Shown: positions 42,796 to 55,905, counted from the stretch's first letter. The stretch is DNA of 64,000 bases from Diphasiastrum complanatum (GCA_029204225.1 MU831995.1:28769-92768), one strand, 5' to 3'. Made by a program: numbers and translations. Notes: a model not told the origin generated them from the letters alone.

Positions 42796-44016
42796 TATGA
42801 AATACATTTTTGCTTTCTCTTTTGAAGAACCTAATTTCTTCTTTTGTGAAAAACAAATATTTTCATGATTTTTTGAAGGGATTTGTGTATGTTATGTTCA
42901 TGTATACACCTTATGACTCATTGTATCGTGCGACAAATCATACAAAAGTGCAAAGTTAAATAACTTATTCCTATCTCGCAAAGCGACTCATTGCTATTTC
43001 ATAGAATGCTATACTAAATCACAACCTCCAATGACTCATTAAAAACATGAGATTGCCTACACGAACAACTTCTTACCATAGCATATCTGTCACACTTTCC
43101 TGGAAGGATTGTGCCTTTGTTAGTTCTCCCTCAAAGAAACTCATATCTCTATCAGTAAAAGCTACCCATCAATGGTATTCACAGCTTCCAGCCGCCCATC
43201 CCACGACTTAGGTCTCCTTTGTAGAAATGGCTGTGTCATGCAACCACACGATGCATCACATATTTTTGAGGTTCCAAATGCAGCTAAATAAGGCCCTAAC
43301 TGCCAAAACAACTACAAAAGCCAGTAAACCCTTACTAGACATCCTAACATCAATGTTGTCAACATTTGATTGAGTCACGACAGCTTGTGATTTAATCCAA
43401 TGAGCTAAATTTTGAACTTGATGTCAAGGTTAGTTGTGTTGTAGTTGAACCTGAGAATGGTAACTAGTAGGAATGAGAGCACTCTTGGAAGTTTAAGCCA
43501 ATTGGCATCATAATCCCCATATTGCCAACAACAAAAAGGAAAAAAAAAAGACGTTTCTGAAAAACGCTCCCCCATTTCAGAAACGCGTTACCTTACAAGC
43601 ATAATATGCACTTTCAAAACATCCATGAGCTTTCAGGGCATGTTTCAATAGTTCTAGTTATAAATTTCAAATCACAGTTTTATTCATTGAAGTTTCATGC
43701 TTTTGATAATGCTACTATGCTGAGGGATCCCTAGGTTTGCTTGGATTCCTAGGAAGAATGGGCTCAACCCAACCGGGTTCCACATTTTGAGTCGAGTCTA
43801 CAGACCATAGTCAAGTCTGGATTAATTAAGGAGCGCAAAAGCAAATTGGAATAAGAATTTTTTCAGATAGGCTATAATTTACAAATGGGTAATTAATAGC
43901 TACCAAGTATCTAAGCTAAGCTCGTTAGCCTCTTGAGTAAATCATATACTCGGATCCTAACCTATATCTAAAACCTGGCTTCATCAAGCAAAAAATTCAA
44001 TCAGCATCTAGAACAC
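42796..44016. other. Intergenic DNA downstream of CCoAOMT
   Basis: No gene recognised. Contains the 11-bp inverted repeat listed next. Confidence 0.4.
43552..43585 (+). other. 11-bp perfect inverted repeat
   Basis: CGTTTCTGAAA (43552-43562) and TTTCAGAAACG (43575-43585) pair exactly around a 12-nt loop AACGCTCCCCCA. The arms resemble the GTTTCGAAAC words at 62.4 and 63.0 kb. Confidence 0.9.
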
Positions 44017-44072
44017 AGAATTTTTCTGCACAATGTGATGACATTACCAGCCACAACATTTCAAGTTGTTGA

Positions 44073-45618
<1,546 letters not shown>

Positions 45619-46212
45619 GATGCTATCTGCAGCAAGTTATGGCTACAGAGAAATTGCAAAGTCAAACGCTGACTAAGGCAACATAGCAGAAGATCATCAT
45701 AGCAAAGAGGAATGATATATGCTTCAACATGACTCGGGAAAAATTGCAGATCAGCTAAAGAAAATGTCTAAAGAAATGTGGATACGTCAGCGCTGATAAT
45801 GATTTTATTGTTGGCATTAAGGGCCACAAAGCAAGCTCACTGAACATGAAACGCTTCAAGAGCTGGGAAACCTTCTGGGAGTGCAAAACAACACAGCGAA
45901 GAAACCACGTTTGCTACCTCAAATTACAAGCTTGCAGAAAGTGCAGCAGCAAATGGCGCGTAACTGGCTGTTTGATGCAGTATATTTCAAAACGACCTTT
46001 GTATCTGTGAGCCACTATTTCCTCAAAAGCACAGAAACAAAACACACAACGTAGTTAGGCCAAAACAAACAAACACCCACAACCAAACAATGAGATCTAA
46101 AAAACACAAAAAAGAAAATGCCCACAAACAATGGACATGGAGCCTCAAAAAGAAGCAATTACGCAGCTTACATGTGGTAGAACAATTGATTGCACATACA
46201 TGAAACCTGTCA

Positions 46213-46352
46213 ACCACTTCAATTATATATATACAATAAATGAGGGGCAGAAGAAAGTGCACCTTGACTACGTACACCTAACACACACCGAAGAATGGGA
46301 GAATGGGCTACTACTTGCTCAGCTGAATTGAAGCTTCACCACTACCAAACGC
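46213..46352 (-). promoter_or_regulatory. Candidate CCoAOMT promoter elements
   Basis: On the minus strand, reading toward CCoAOMT, a TATATATAATT box lies at about 46222-46233. About 45 bp upstream of it is an exact AC-type element ACCTAAC (plus-strand 46276-46282), and ACCAAAC lies at 46344-46350; both fit the MYB consensus ACC(A/T)A(A/C)(C/T) typical of lignin-pathway promoters. The TATA is about 600 bp from the ATG, so a long leader or leader intron is implied. Confidence 0.5.
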
Positions 46353-46519
46353 ACACCAACACCACACTTCTCTTTCTTCATCTGTCTGATTCTGCTTCTC
46401 AGCTTCCTTCCAACTTCCCTCACTGCACCGCTCACCTATCCTTCTTCATTCTTCCTCTGCTGGCCCTGCCTCGACTGACACATTCTCTCCCTCTCGTACC
46501 ATGATAGCGTATTCAAGTC

Positions 46520-46522
<3 letters not shown>

Positions 46523-46569
<47 letters not shown>
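46523..46569 (+). repeat. (TC)n microsatellite
   Basis: A pure TC run of 47 bp upstream of the CCoAOMT promoter motifs. Confidence 0.96.
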
Positions 46570-46573
<4 letters not shown>

Positions 46574-46744
46574 CAGAGCAAGTCTTAAGAAATTAGAATT
46601 GTCCTCTCGTACTCAAGAAAAAACCAAAATCGTTTAACGAGGTACATGACATATGCAAGGGACCCACACCTTTTCATATGGGTTGCCCTCTCTATGAGAT
46701 TCCATCAAAAAGGGTTTATTTTATTGCTCACCCAGCTTTGTGAG

Positions 46745-47065
46745 TCTTTAATATTTATCTCTGACACAACTGGGAAGAAATAAGGTTGATTTCAAAACAA
46801 CCATGAATCAGTGGTGCCTCTCAATCAAAATGTTTGTGTTGAATTGGCAAAGTGATATTTCATTGCTCACCTTCCGATGCTACCCCTGTATTGAGAATCT
46901 CATTTGAATCTTCAAATTCAGTCCAATATAAGGATTTACGTTGGGGATTGATTTTGTCTTGGACAAGCGATCTAATAATACTCCCTTCACATGAGGCCCC
47001 AACCACATAAATTTTCCAATGTGATATCCATCTTGCTTGAAAGGATATTTACTATGAGTATTGTT
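46745..47065 (-). pseudogene. Second copy of the Ty3-like protease flank
   Basis: The minus strand reads LIVNILSSKMDITLEN, later LPIQHKHFD and EAPLIHGCFEINLISSQLC. These match NILSSKMDITLEKFF and EAIDRGFGVNLISTKLYEK at 29.8-30.1 kb in order and spacing. Nucleotide words such as ATTGGCAAAGTGATAT and ATATCCATCTTGCTTGAAA are shared. The active-site Asp is not preserved. Truncated just after the active-site block. Confidence 0.6.
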
Positions 47066-47459
47066 TGTGTTGGACCCTTTCCGTGTCTCCCTAATCGGAT
47101 GGATCTAGAGGGCAAGGATGAGATTTTATGGATCTATTCCAAGTAAGTAGTCGTGTGTAGTATCGAGTTTCGATTCAATGTGGGAGGGGTAAATGAAGAG
47201 ATAGGAGTGGGAATCTAGGCTTGCAAAGGTTGTCAATCTTAGCTTAGGGTATAATCGTGGAATAGCCTAGATTTGTGTGTGTTGTTCATCTTTGATGATT
47301 CTTCTCTTTTTGGTCTTTTTCTTGGTTTGGTCTGTTTGTGCTTATCTAGGCATCCTTGGCTCTAGATCTTTTCCTCAAGAGGTTGATCTTTTCAAGGGAG
47401 GTGAACAATGAAAGAAAGCCTACCTATGGATCTTAATGATCACTCCACGATGTTGTCAA

Positions 47460-47462
<3 letters not shown>
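47066..47462. other. No gene seen
   Basis: AT-rich, no recognised coding sequence. Confidence 0.35.

Positions 47463-47502
<40 letters not shown>
47463..47502 (+). repeat. (GA)n microsatellite
   Basis: Twenty GA units. Confidence 0.96.
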
Positions 47503-47504
<2 letters not shown>

Positions 47505-47505
<1 letters not shown>

Positions 47506-47712
47506 CATACCTATGTGGCCTGCTTGGCTTGCCATATGGCAGATTTTGAGCCCCACCTCTTTCTCTCTCTAGGTCCACTTAGGCCTACGTGGCAAAGCCT
47601 AGTTGGCTTGCCACAAAAGCCTATGTTAGACCTACGTGGTTTGCCACGTGCCAAACCGTAAGCTTGCAGGACTTGCCACATGGTAGACTTACGTGGCAGC
47701 CTACGACAAGAA
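47505..47712 (+). repeat. Degenerate array of CCTACGTGGC / CTTGCCAC words
   Basis: CCTATGTGGC (47510), CCTACGTGGC (47582), CCTACGTGGT (about 47632) and CTTACGTGGC (about 47689) alternate with the inverted words CTTGCCATATGG, CTTGCCACAAA, TTTGCCACGTGCC and CTTGCCACATGG. GC is higher than around it. The open frame on the minus strand merely reflects the repeats. Confidence 0.7.
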
Positions 47713-47908
47713 TGGCAGAATGACCAACAAGTTATCTCATGGTCGCGATTAGTGCACTTTTCAACATAATTGCAACTTGGATTAGCATTTTTCAAGAGGA
47801 GTTCTTCAACGCATCTTTAGTAGATGTTTCAATATCCCAATCGTTGATTTTTCAGTATTCCATTTTTTAATTTTCAATGCCCAAATCAGCTCCCCAAGAT
47901 GAGTTGCA

Positions 47909-49250
47909 CTACCATAATAGGTGGGTAACTACATTTAGGTAACTCCGGTATAAATATGCCTTAAGGCCTGCCCCATCCATGAGGAGCGGAGACAGAATAC
48001 CAAGAGCTCTAGAAAGAAATTTGGCCACCTTTGAAAAGTAGCAATCATGTGCATTTGTAATCCATCTGAAGGCATTTTTATGTGATTTAAAAGTGCAAAG
48101 TAGAAAAGGTAATTCTTCTTTCCCTAGAAGGTAATCCGGCAATATATTAGAAAATGTATGCTTAGTAATTGTCAAAGCATTATCAATGCTATTATTGTCA
48201 ACGTCTGGAAAAGGGGCAAAATCTGGATTAGATAATCTTTGCAATGCCAAGTTTCTAACGAAGTAGATGCACATGAAACAAGGATTATGCTAGGCCTTAT
48301 CTACACCATTCACATACATGAAGGTAGTAATCCAGTCACGTTCATCAATAACATTCTTTAAAAAAAAAATTGTGGTGTTTTTACCATAAAGCCATCTAGT
48401 CTTCTTTAAAAAGTTTGTAACAACAAGCTTGCAAATTAAGACGTGTTCCACAATATTATCATGATCCATATTCCGTTAACTGGGTGGAAAAGTAGCAGAT
48501 TTAAACCATCTGTGGTTAAGAATCAACCTCATTAATATTAGATTGGCTTAAAGGAATATTATAAAGCCCTTTGTTCATGTTGTTCCTTAAAAGTTTACTC
48601 TCAATAATTCTAGTATTCATAGAAATAACCTGCCCAAAATTTTCATCAATAAACTCTTTAAAACGTTTAGAATCTGAGCACGTACAAGGTGGAATATTAT
48701 CAATATTGAACTCACAAAAGACTTGAAAGGGTTTATACCATTCACGTTTCAAATGCGGAAAAAAAACCAAACACAATTTGCTCAAAGATGTCATCACTGT
48801 AAACAAAAATATGAAGTAAAGTCTCTAAATTAAGTTGTTTAACGTTTATAATCTCAAAGCATCTATTTGTTGCAATATAAATGCAAAAACATCTTCCCTT
48901 TATCTCTTCTAACCGTAAGTCGTCACCTACCAACTACACTGACCTCCAATACTTTAAGATGTTCAATTTCCTCCTACATATGGAGGAACAATCATGGTAA
49001 AAATTCCGTATTCTCATAGGAAGATCCTCTTTGCCACCACTGTTTTGCCCCTCATTGCTTTCACTTGGAAAGTATTTATTTTTCTTGTTGCCGCTGCCTG
49101 ATATGACTCCTGATATGACTGAACTTGAATTATTCAAATTGAAGGACCCTATTTTTTTGCTTGTATTCTGGAAGTAAGGTAGAGAAGCTAGGCTTTTTCA
49201 GAAGGCGTTCAATTTCTCGTATATTTTTGGCATCACCAAGGTGTGCAAGA
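47909..49250 (-). pseudogene. Decayed RT-like reading frame, downstream part
   Basis: The minus strand reads from 49250: HLGDAKNIREIERLLKKPSF, TLLPEYKQKNRVLQF, a shift, EDLPMRIRNFYHDCSSICRR, FCIYIATNRCFEIINVKQL, then DNIPPCTCSDSKRFKEFID, FGQVISMNTRIIESKLLRN, DERDWITTFMYVNGV and ELPFLLCTFKSHKNAFRWI, HDCYFSKVAKFLSRALGIL. The paired signatures (a CxC block with G-x-V-x-x-x-N, then P-x-L-x-x-x-K-x-H-K-x-x-x-R-x-I-x-x-x-x-x-C) recall uncharacterised RT-bearing ORFs of non-LTR or Penelope-like elements. The catalytic RT motifs downstream are not found. At least three shifts and several stops; not functional. Confidence 0.45.
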
Positions 49251-49877
49251 TGTTGGAATTCGATGCTCAGCCTCAAATCTATTCAATAATGAGCATCTTG
49301 AAAAACCAGAAACAGAAGGCTCGAATTTCTAAACAGAGGATCGAAAAATTCAAGATCAAATTTTTGTAGAATTCTTCGATATTGGATCGACTCAAAAAAT
49401 TCTATATTTTTTGAGTCAGTGTATATTTTTTAGTCATTATTTTTCGAGTCATTGTACATTTTTGGATACTTGTAAATTTCGATACTGCCGACTCAGCAAC
49501 TTCATGTTGATAGTCCGCCCACTTTGTATATGCATTAACTGTAATGAGGCGGTTGTAATAAATGCAACAAAAGGTAGTTGTAGATATTTTGTAGGATATC
49601 AATCCTAGAATTTTCATCAGAAATTTTTTTCTGATTATTCGAGTTTCTGTCACCAGCATTATCACGCTCAACAACTATAAGCTGAAGTTATCACTTCAAG
49701 CATTGTACTCACTGTTTGATATTAATCAGAGTGCAAATTATTAGTCTCACTACTGTATTGTTCTTTATGCATTTGTCTAAATCACTCAATTTGAACAATC
49801 TGTTGCTAACTGTGGTGTTTCCGATCCTACACCAAACACGCTCATCAGCTTTCGCACATTCCCACTGATTTCCAACA
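49251..49877 (+). repeat. 5' LTR of the nested Copia element
   Basis: 627 bp, TG...CA ends, followed at once by TGGTATCAGAGC. The copy at the 3' end is 618 bp owing to small deletions, mainly around the GTCACCAGCATTATC region. Confidence 0.95.
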
Positions 49878-50020
49878 TGGTATCAGAGCGAGCTGTTCAG
49901 TAATCTGTATTTCTACTGTGGATTATCAAGTCTTTTCTTTATCAAGACATCGTTCTAGCAAGCGCATAGCCAACAATATTCTGAAATTGTTGTTTCTATC
50001 GCCGATCTCACTCAACCAGA

Positions 50021-51335
50021 ATGGATTCGTCTTCTATCAGCCCAGTCATCAAACATGCTTTGATCCGACTATTACTTTCCTTTGTAGCCGCAGCAGATCT
50101 CGAAGTCCATCAAATGGATGTCCAGGCTGCTTTTCTCAACGGGACCATTGAAGAGAAATTTTTTATGTCACAGCCAGAAGGATACGAGCTGAGAGGTAAG
50201 CAACACCTTGTGTGCAAAATTCACAAGGCACTTTATGGGCTGAAACAGTCACCAAGGGTCTGGTTCCAAAAAATCAATGTATTTCTCATTGAGAATGGCT
50301 TCATTCCAAACTCAGCAGATCGAATGTCTACTTCAAGTCTTTATCGAATTTCTTCATCATCATCACTCTCTATGTAGATGATATACTATTATTTAGTAAT
50401 AATCTGAATCTGATGAAGGTAACAAAATGCATGCTAGCCAAGGAGTACAAAATGACTGATATGGGTCCAGCCCACTATTGTTTCAGAATCAAATTTTTTT
50501 GAATTCGATCCAGCAGACTGATTTTCATCAGCCAACAGAGATATCTCACAAATGTGCTAGAAAAATATGGAATAGCCAATTATAAACCGAGTCTCTTTCC
50601 ACTCAACCCTGGACTGAAGCTGTCAAAGGAACAATATCCTCAAACTAGGGTAGAAAAGGAGGAGATGAAGTAATATCCATTTCACTCCATCATCGGCTCG
50701 CTAATGCATGCAATGATCTGCACTCAACCCGACCTTGCATACTCGATCAGTTCACTCAGCCAGTTCCTATTGAAACCAAGCCTCACCCATTGGTAAGCAC
50801 TCACAAAGGTCACGAAGTACGTCCAAACAACCAAGAATCTTAGCATCTGTTATAGAGGCAACCAACCTACCAACATACTTGAAGGATACACATATGCAGA
50901 TTGGGCAGAGGATATCGATACCAGAAGATCGACTTCTGGATTATATTTTTATACAATCAAGACCCAATTTCTTGGAACAACCAAAAACAGACCTCAGTAA
51001 CATTGTCATCAATAACTGAATCAGAATACATTGCTGCCACGAATGCTACCAAGGAGGCAATTTGGCTGAGGCACCTGCCAGTAGAAATCAACCTTGCATA
51101 GTCACATCCAACGACCATCTTTTGTGACAATCAAAGCATTATAGCTCTCTCTCTCAATCCAATTTCACTCATGAAGCACGCATATCAAAATTAGATATCA
51201 CTATTTGAGAGAGAAAGTGCAAAGCAAGGAGGTGTCTTTAGTCTATTGCAGGACATAATCAATGGCAGTAGATTACTTCACAAAGGCTATGTCAAAAGAG
51301 CACCATCTTAGATTCAACGACATGTTGAATCTGAA
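50021..51335 (+). pseudogene. RT and RNase H remnant of the nested Copia element
   Basis: A frame starts MDSSSISPVIKHALIRLL, so the first residues after the leader ATG join straight into RT at the block normally reading FAPV. It continues EVHQMDVQAAFLNGTIEEK and IHKALYGLKQSPRVWF. After a shift come LYVDDILLF (YVDD 50371-50382), YKMTDMGPAHYCF, FHSIIGSLMHAMI, the RNase H blocks ADWAEDIDTRRSTSGLYF, LSSITESEYIAATNATKE and a damaged KIRYHYLRE. Gag, protease and integrase are absent. Multiple shifts prevent expression. Confidence 0.88.
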
Positions 51336-51370
51336 AATCAAAAGTTTTCAGGATCCACATTAAGGGGGAG

Positions 51371-51988
51371 TGTTGGAATTCGATGCTCAGCCTCAAATCT
51401 ATTCAATAATGAGCATCCTGAAAAACTAGAAACAGAAGGCTCGAATTTATAAACAGAGGATCAAAAAATTCAAGATAGAACTTTTCTAGAATTCTTTGAT
51501 ACCAAATCAACTCGAAAAATTCTATATTTTTTGAGTCAGTGTATAATTTTGAATCATTATATTTTGAGTCATTGTACATTTTTCGATACTTGTAAATTTT
51601 GATATTGCCGACCCAACGACTTCGCGTTGATAGTCTGCCTACTTTGCACATGCATTAACTGTAATGAGGTGGTTGTAATAAATGCAATAAAAGGTAGTTG
51701 TAGATATTTTGTAGAATATCAATCCTAGAATTTTCATCAGAAAAATTCTTTTGATTATTTGAGTTTTTGTAACCGCGCTTAACGACTATAAGCCAAAGTT
51801 ATCACTTCAAGCATTGTACTCACTGTTTGATATTAATCAGAGTGCAAATTCTCAGTCTCACTATTGTATCGTTCTTTATGCATTTGTTTGAATGATTCAA
51901 TTTGAACGTTCTGCTGCTAACTGCGGCATTTTCGATCCTACACCAAGCTCGCTCATCAGCTTTCGCACATTTCCACTGATTTTCGACA
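51371..51988 (+). repeat. 3' LTR of the nested Copia element
   Basis: 618 bp, directly after the polypurine tract AAGGGGGAG and directly before the CAAGA target duplication. Confidence 0.95.
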
Positions 51989-52586
51989 CAAGAAGCTTAA
52001 CAGTAGGGTTAATGGAAAGTTCAATGGCGGCTTCAATCATATGTTTTCTGATGTACATAAAGGCAAGATGGGCTTTAACAACATCTTTAGCAAGCTTATG
52101 AAGCCAAAGAAATAAGGCATTATGTTGGTTATGTAAAGATGCACCAGGGAAGAGCTTTGCAAGGTTGTTCATCATATACCAAATAGCGTGATTAAACCAA
52201 ATGATAGAAGAACTGTTTTTACATTTGTCGCCACATCTGTATTTAAAGAAGAGTCTTTTCCAGTTCCAGATTGTAGCTTGATGCAGGCTCATATAGAAGC
52301 CAGTCGCAAAATGGCCTCTGGTCCTAGCCCAGGTTTGCTCAAAAGGACATCTTGTAGGTTCAAATATGCTCATCTCAATGACAATATCAAAGGAAATAGG
52401 TGTATCAAAAGAGAAATTTTTATGCAAGGAGGCAAGCTTGCGAGCTTGAACTTCTGCTTCAGTAAGATGGGTAAGCGCGATCCAAAGTTCAATAGTAATG
52501 GGTGCCAAAAAATTCACAGAAGGAAGGCTCCAAAGCTTGTAGGCAGATTTGGCAGATTTAAACTCAATAGTACGATTAGGTACCAA
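51989..52586 (-). pseudogene. RT-like reading frame, upstream part cut by the Copia insertion
   Basis: An open minus-strand frame begins at 52586 and includes ELWIALTHLTEAEVQARKLA, SIFEPTRCPFEQTWARTRGH, LFFKYRCGDKCKNSSSIIWF, AIWYMMNNLAKLFPG, LFLWLHKLAKDVVKAHLAFM and MIEAAIELSINPTVKLL. With the Copia element and one CAAGA removed, the frame passes without a break into HLGDAKNIREIERLL at 49245, so both halves were one ORF. The residues that follow in the present sequence (to 51897) are Copia LTR. No domain recognised in this half. Confidence 0.55.
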
Positions 52587-52674
52587 TGGTACTTGGCAAC
52601 TTTTGGATTGGCAGAATTCAAAGGCACGAGGGCTTTATTGATTAATCATCTATAATTGGATCCTATGCACATAT

Positions 52675-53395
52675 TCAACAATGTCGGTGAATCACTATGG
52701 AACCACATCATTGGCATAAAAGACAACTCAATAGCTCGTAAAGATCTACAAGTGGCCGATGTGAAAAGACCCTATTGGATTCAGTACACTGAAGGTGGAG
52801 ATGAGATTCTACCTAGCGCGCCATAGATTCTTACAAAAGAGCAACTCTCGCATATTAAACATGTCATAAAACAAAATGAGAACTCCAACGGACTATGCAC
52901 ATTCTTTATGCAAATCATTTACCAAAGATGGTAAATTAAGCGGATTGAAATCGCACGATTGGCATAAGATGTTACAATTCATACTTCCACTTTCTATTCG
53001 AGGTTGTTTCAACGATGACGTATGAAATACGCTTTACAATTTATCATCGATGATTAGGTTTGTATATCCTTTTAAACACTTGTATAGATACGTGCTATTT
53101 CAATATTTTTATGTGCTAAACAACCTAGTGTTATATCAATCTTGCAAGTGGATTTCCTCAAAAGAAATAAAAAATAATGAATTGGATTCCATGAAAATCC
53201 AAATGATCGAAATGGTATATTTGCTGGAAAGAGATTTTCCAACTTCTTTTTTGGATATACAAGTTCATCTTCTAGTGCATTTGGTCGAAGAAGTATCAAT
53301 TGCAAGACCTGTGCACACAAGATGGATGTTCTACCTTGAGCATTTTATGAAAGTGCTCTGTGAGACAAAAGGCAAGGCCAGAAGGTAGCATTGCA
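52675..53395 (+). pseudogene. CACTA (En/Spm) transposase-region remnant, DUF4218
   Basis: The frame begins MHIFNNVGESLWNHIIG and continues LTKEQLSHIKHVIK, SFTKDGKLSGLKSHDWHKML, FILPLSIRGCFNDDV, MIQMVYLLERDFP-like sequence (MKIQMIEMVYLLERDFPTSF), DIQVHLLVHLVEEV and RWMFYLEHFMKVL. This is the layout of DUF4218 in plant CACTA transposases: LKSHDxH, LPxxIRG, FPPSFFDxxxHLxxHL, RWMYPFE. It has one early stop (CGCGCCATAG), and about 90 bp of non-matching sequence (53058-53148) interrupts it, possibly an intron. The remnant is decayed. Confidence 0.75.
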
Positions 53396-54768
53396 GAAGG
53401 TTGGCTTGTACAAGAATCTTTGTTTATATCACCGAAATAATCTCACAATTGCATTCTGCAAGTCCATAAATGTGGTGTGAAGAAGAAGATGAACGTGTTA
53501 AGGGTGAAGTACCACAAGGAAATGGTGTGAAAAAGAGACTTTCATCTCAATTAAAAGAAAAAATTGACACGTTCATACTATAAAATTGTGGACATATGAA
53601 AAAGTGGACTTCAAAGTACGAAGAAGCCAAAAAGGAACATAACATCGAAATGAAGAAGACATACCAATCAAAGAATAAGGAGAGTGTTGAAGAACGATGA
53701 ACCTTTGGAGCCTATACCTTCAAAATGCACTCGTGAATGAGTTCTTGATATGATGCTAAAAGCATCAGAAAACGGAAAAGAAGTGACCAAAATAGAATGA
53801 GAATTTGTTTGTGGATGTGCATGGAAGGTTAGTGTAGTATTGGCTTTGTGAAGTTTGTTTTTGTTTTACTCAATATATAAAATGGTACTTTAATTTACAC
53901 AAATTTGTTTTTTTTTTTTTTTTTTTGTGTTTTAGTATAAATCATACACTGCCATGTGGGCATATGGACATCATTATCGTGTTTAGAGAGTTGACAACAA
54001 GCGACGTACATATGATTGTGGTATATTGGCCAACTTTCAACAAGAGAGTCGTTCTAGTGCGAGGGACGTGAATGTCATTTCAGACGACCTAGACTATGTC
54101 GGCATATTGCAACATATTTATGAAGTCGATTATGAGACTAACAGCAAATACTTTATTTTTGACGTAAAATGGTTTAAGTCATCTATCGTGGAAGCAACGC
54201 CAAGATTAGAAATGGTAACTCAAAGTTTTTTCAAATCGTCTCAACAAAATGTATATCGATGGACTCTCATGACACTTTAGTATTGCCATGACTCTTAATG
54301 TCTTATTTAATTATCGATCTTATAAGACTAATTTAATTTTTTAATTTTTTGGCAAATTATATTTTATCCAGATCGAATAGACCAAGATGGTGGTATGTGA
54401 TCCAACTTAATGCAAGAAAACGACATATGTTTGAAGGACAAGATATTGTTACATTGGATACACACGACGAACCATCACCCAATTTTGAGGTTTTGGAAGA
54501 ACCCGAACCACTCATCCAAGCTTCAAATGATATGGAAATGATGGGAGAAGAAAATACAATTACAAATGATGAGATTCCTACGATCATACAAAGCCAAATT
54601 GAGGGTTTGAGGCCCTCACGTTTGGATGAGATAGAACTAGAAAAAGAGGAGGTTGAATATGAGGGTAGCTCACATTCTCAAAGAGACACGATTGGAAATC
54701 TACGATTATACTTAGACCTAGATTCAGATGAGTGTCAAAACTTGTGTGATGACGAGAATGATCTATAA
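53396..54768 (+). pseudogene. CACTA remnant, DUF4216 region and acidic tail
   Basis: Downstream of DUF4218 come TYDCGILANFQQESRSSARD, LDYVGILQHIYEVDY and YFIFDVKWFKSSIVE (about 54010-54190). After about 80 bp, RPRWWYVIQLNARKRHMFE and an acidic tail (EEPEPL, EIELEKEEVEYEG) follow, ending at 54768. This is the order of DUF4216 in CACTA proteins (GxL.xI.ELDY, F.xxWF, WW.V). No terminal CACTA...TAGTG repeats are found. It lies on the plus strand, next to and opposing the RT-like frame. Confidence 0.68.
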
Positions 54769-55484
54769 TTATTAATACTTAAAACTCACTTGCATTCATT
54801 TTTTATTTTTGTATTCATTGCAATACTTTAATGTATACTTTTATAGTTAGAGTTGAATGTGAAAAGTATAAAACCCAAACCTTGCGGTTATGTCCTATTT
54901 CAGAATGTCACTTCATATTCCCTCCCTGCGGCCTGTAGGTTTTTCCATTACAGGAAAGATTAGAACCTCGTCTTTAACGGGAGAAAAGTAAGGGCTACAC
55001 ACCTTCCTAAGATTGGGAATTTTAATTACCTACATTTGACTCTTTCATATTAACTAATTTATAGTGTATGTGATTAAAAATAAATAATAAAAATACGACA
55101 TTGCTACGAACAAAATGAAAGTGATGAATTACATTTGACTTTTTTACTATGTTAGGTAACATATACAAATAATTAAAAAATTGAAATAACACAAACTCAC
55201 CGGTAAGCTCGAAGCTTAAGTGGAGCTTGTTCGCTCTTTCAACGCTCTCTTTCATTTTCTTTGAATATCTTTGTCACATACACAAACAATTCAAAAATAA
55301 CACTCTATTTCACATTTGAACCATTATTGCAAGCAATATGTTTTGTGCTTGTGAATACTTTATATAAAGTATAAAGAATTTAGGGTTGATAGATTCAAGG
55401 CATAATATGCCATAACACACACATGCCAAAACACAAAAGTCTTTCTTTTTTTCTCTCTCTCTAATAATTTCTATTGGATTATAC

Positions 55485-55488
<4 letters not shown>
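54769..55488. other. AT-rich DNA
   Basis: No gene recognised. Confidence 0.4.

Positions 55489-55572
<84 letters not shown>
55489..55572 (+). repeat. (TC)n microsatellite, 84 bp
   Basis: A pure TC run, preceded by shorter CT-rich stretches. Confidence 0.97.
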
Positions 55573-55576
<4 letters not shown>

Positions 55577-55769
55577 TTCTAACAATAATGTAACTATTTG
55601 CTTTACACTATCTACTTTACACTTTCATTTACTTTACACTTTTCCTTCATTTACTTTACAATGTACACTTTCCCCTCCTCACTTTTTAATATGCCTCCTC
55701 ACTTTCTTTCACAAAAACAAATAAAACAAACTTTATCTCTAAAAAAACAAAAACAAAACACAAAACAAC

Positions 55770-55905
55770 TACCTCCAAAATCTCCAAAATCTCCAAGCAC
55801 CAAAAGCTCCAAAAGCTTCAAAAGCATCAAAAGCTCAAAAAGCATCAAAATCTCCAAGTTCCAAATGCACCAAACGCATTAAAATGCGCCACCAAATGCT
55901 CCAAA
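55770..55905 (+). repeat. Short-period AAAAGCTCC / AAAATCTCC repeat
   Basis: Near-tandem 9-12-bp units (CCAAAATCTCC, CCAAAAGCTCC, TCAAAAGCATC). The Lys/Ser-rich peptide it would encode is a low-complexity artefact. Confidence 0.8.

Larger units (their letters stand above)
49251..51988 (+). mobile_element. Copia retrotransposon with two LTRs and target-site duplication
   Basis: A structurally complete but internally shortened Copia insertion of 2738 bp. LTRs at 49251-49877 and 51371-51988 both begin TGTTGGAATTCGATGCTCAG and end in ACA. The primer-binding site TGGTATCAGAGC is at 49878-49889 and the polypurine tract AAGGGGGAG at 51362-51370. The 5-bp direct repeat CAAGA flanks it (49246-49250 and 51989-51993), proving integration here. 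Only RT and RNase H remain inside. By eye the first half of the LTRs differs at roughly one base in ten, so the insertion is not recent. Confidence 0.95.
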
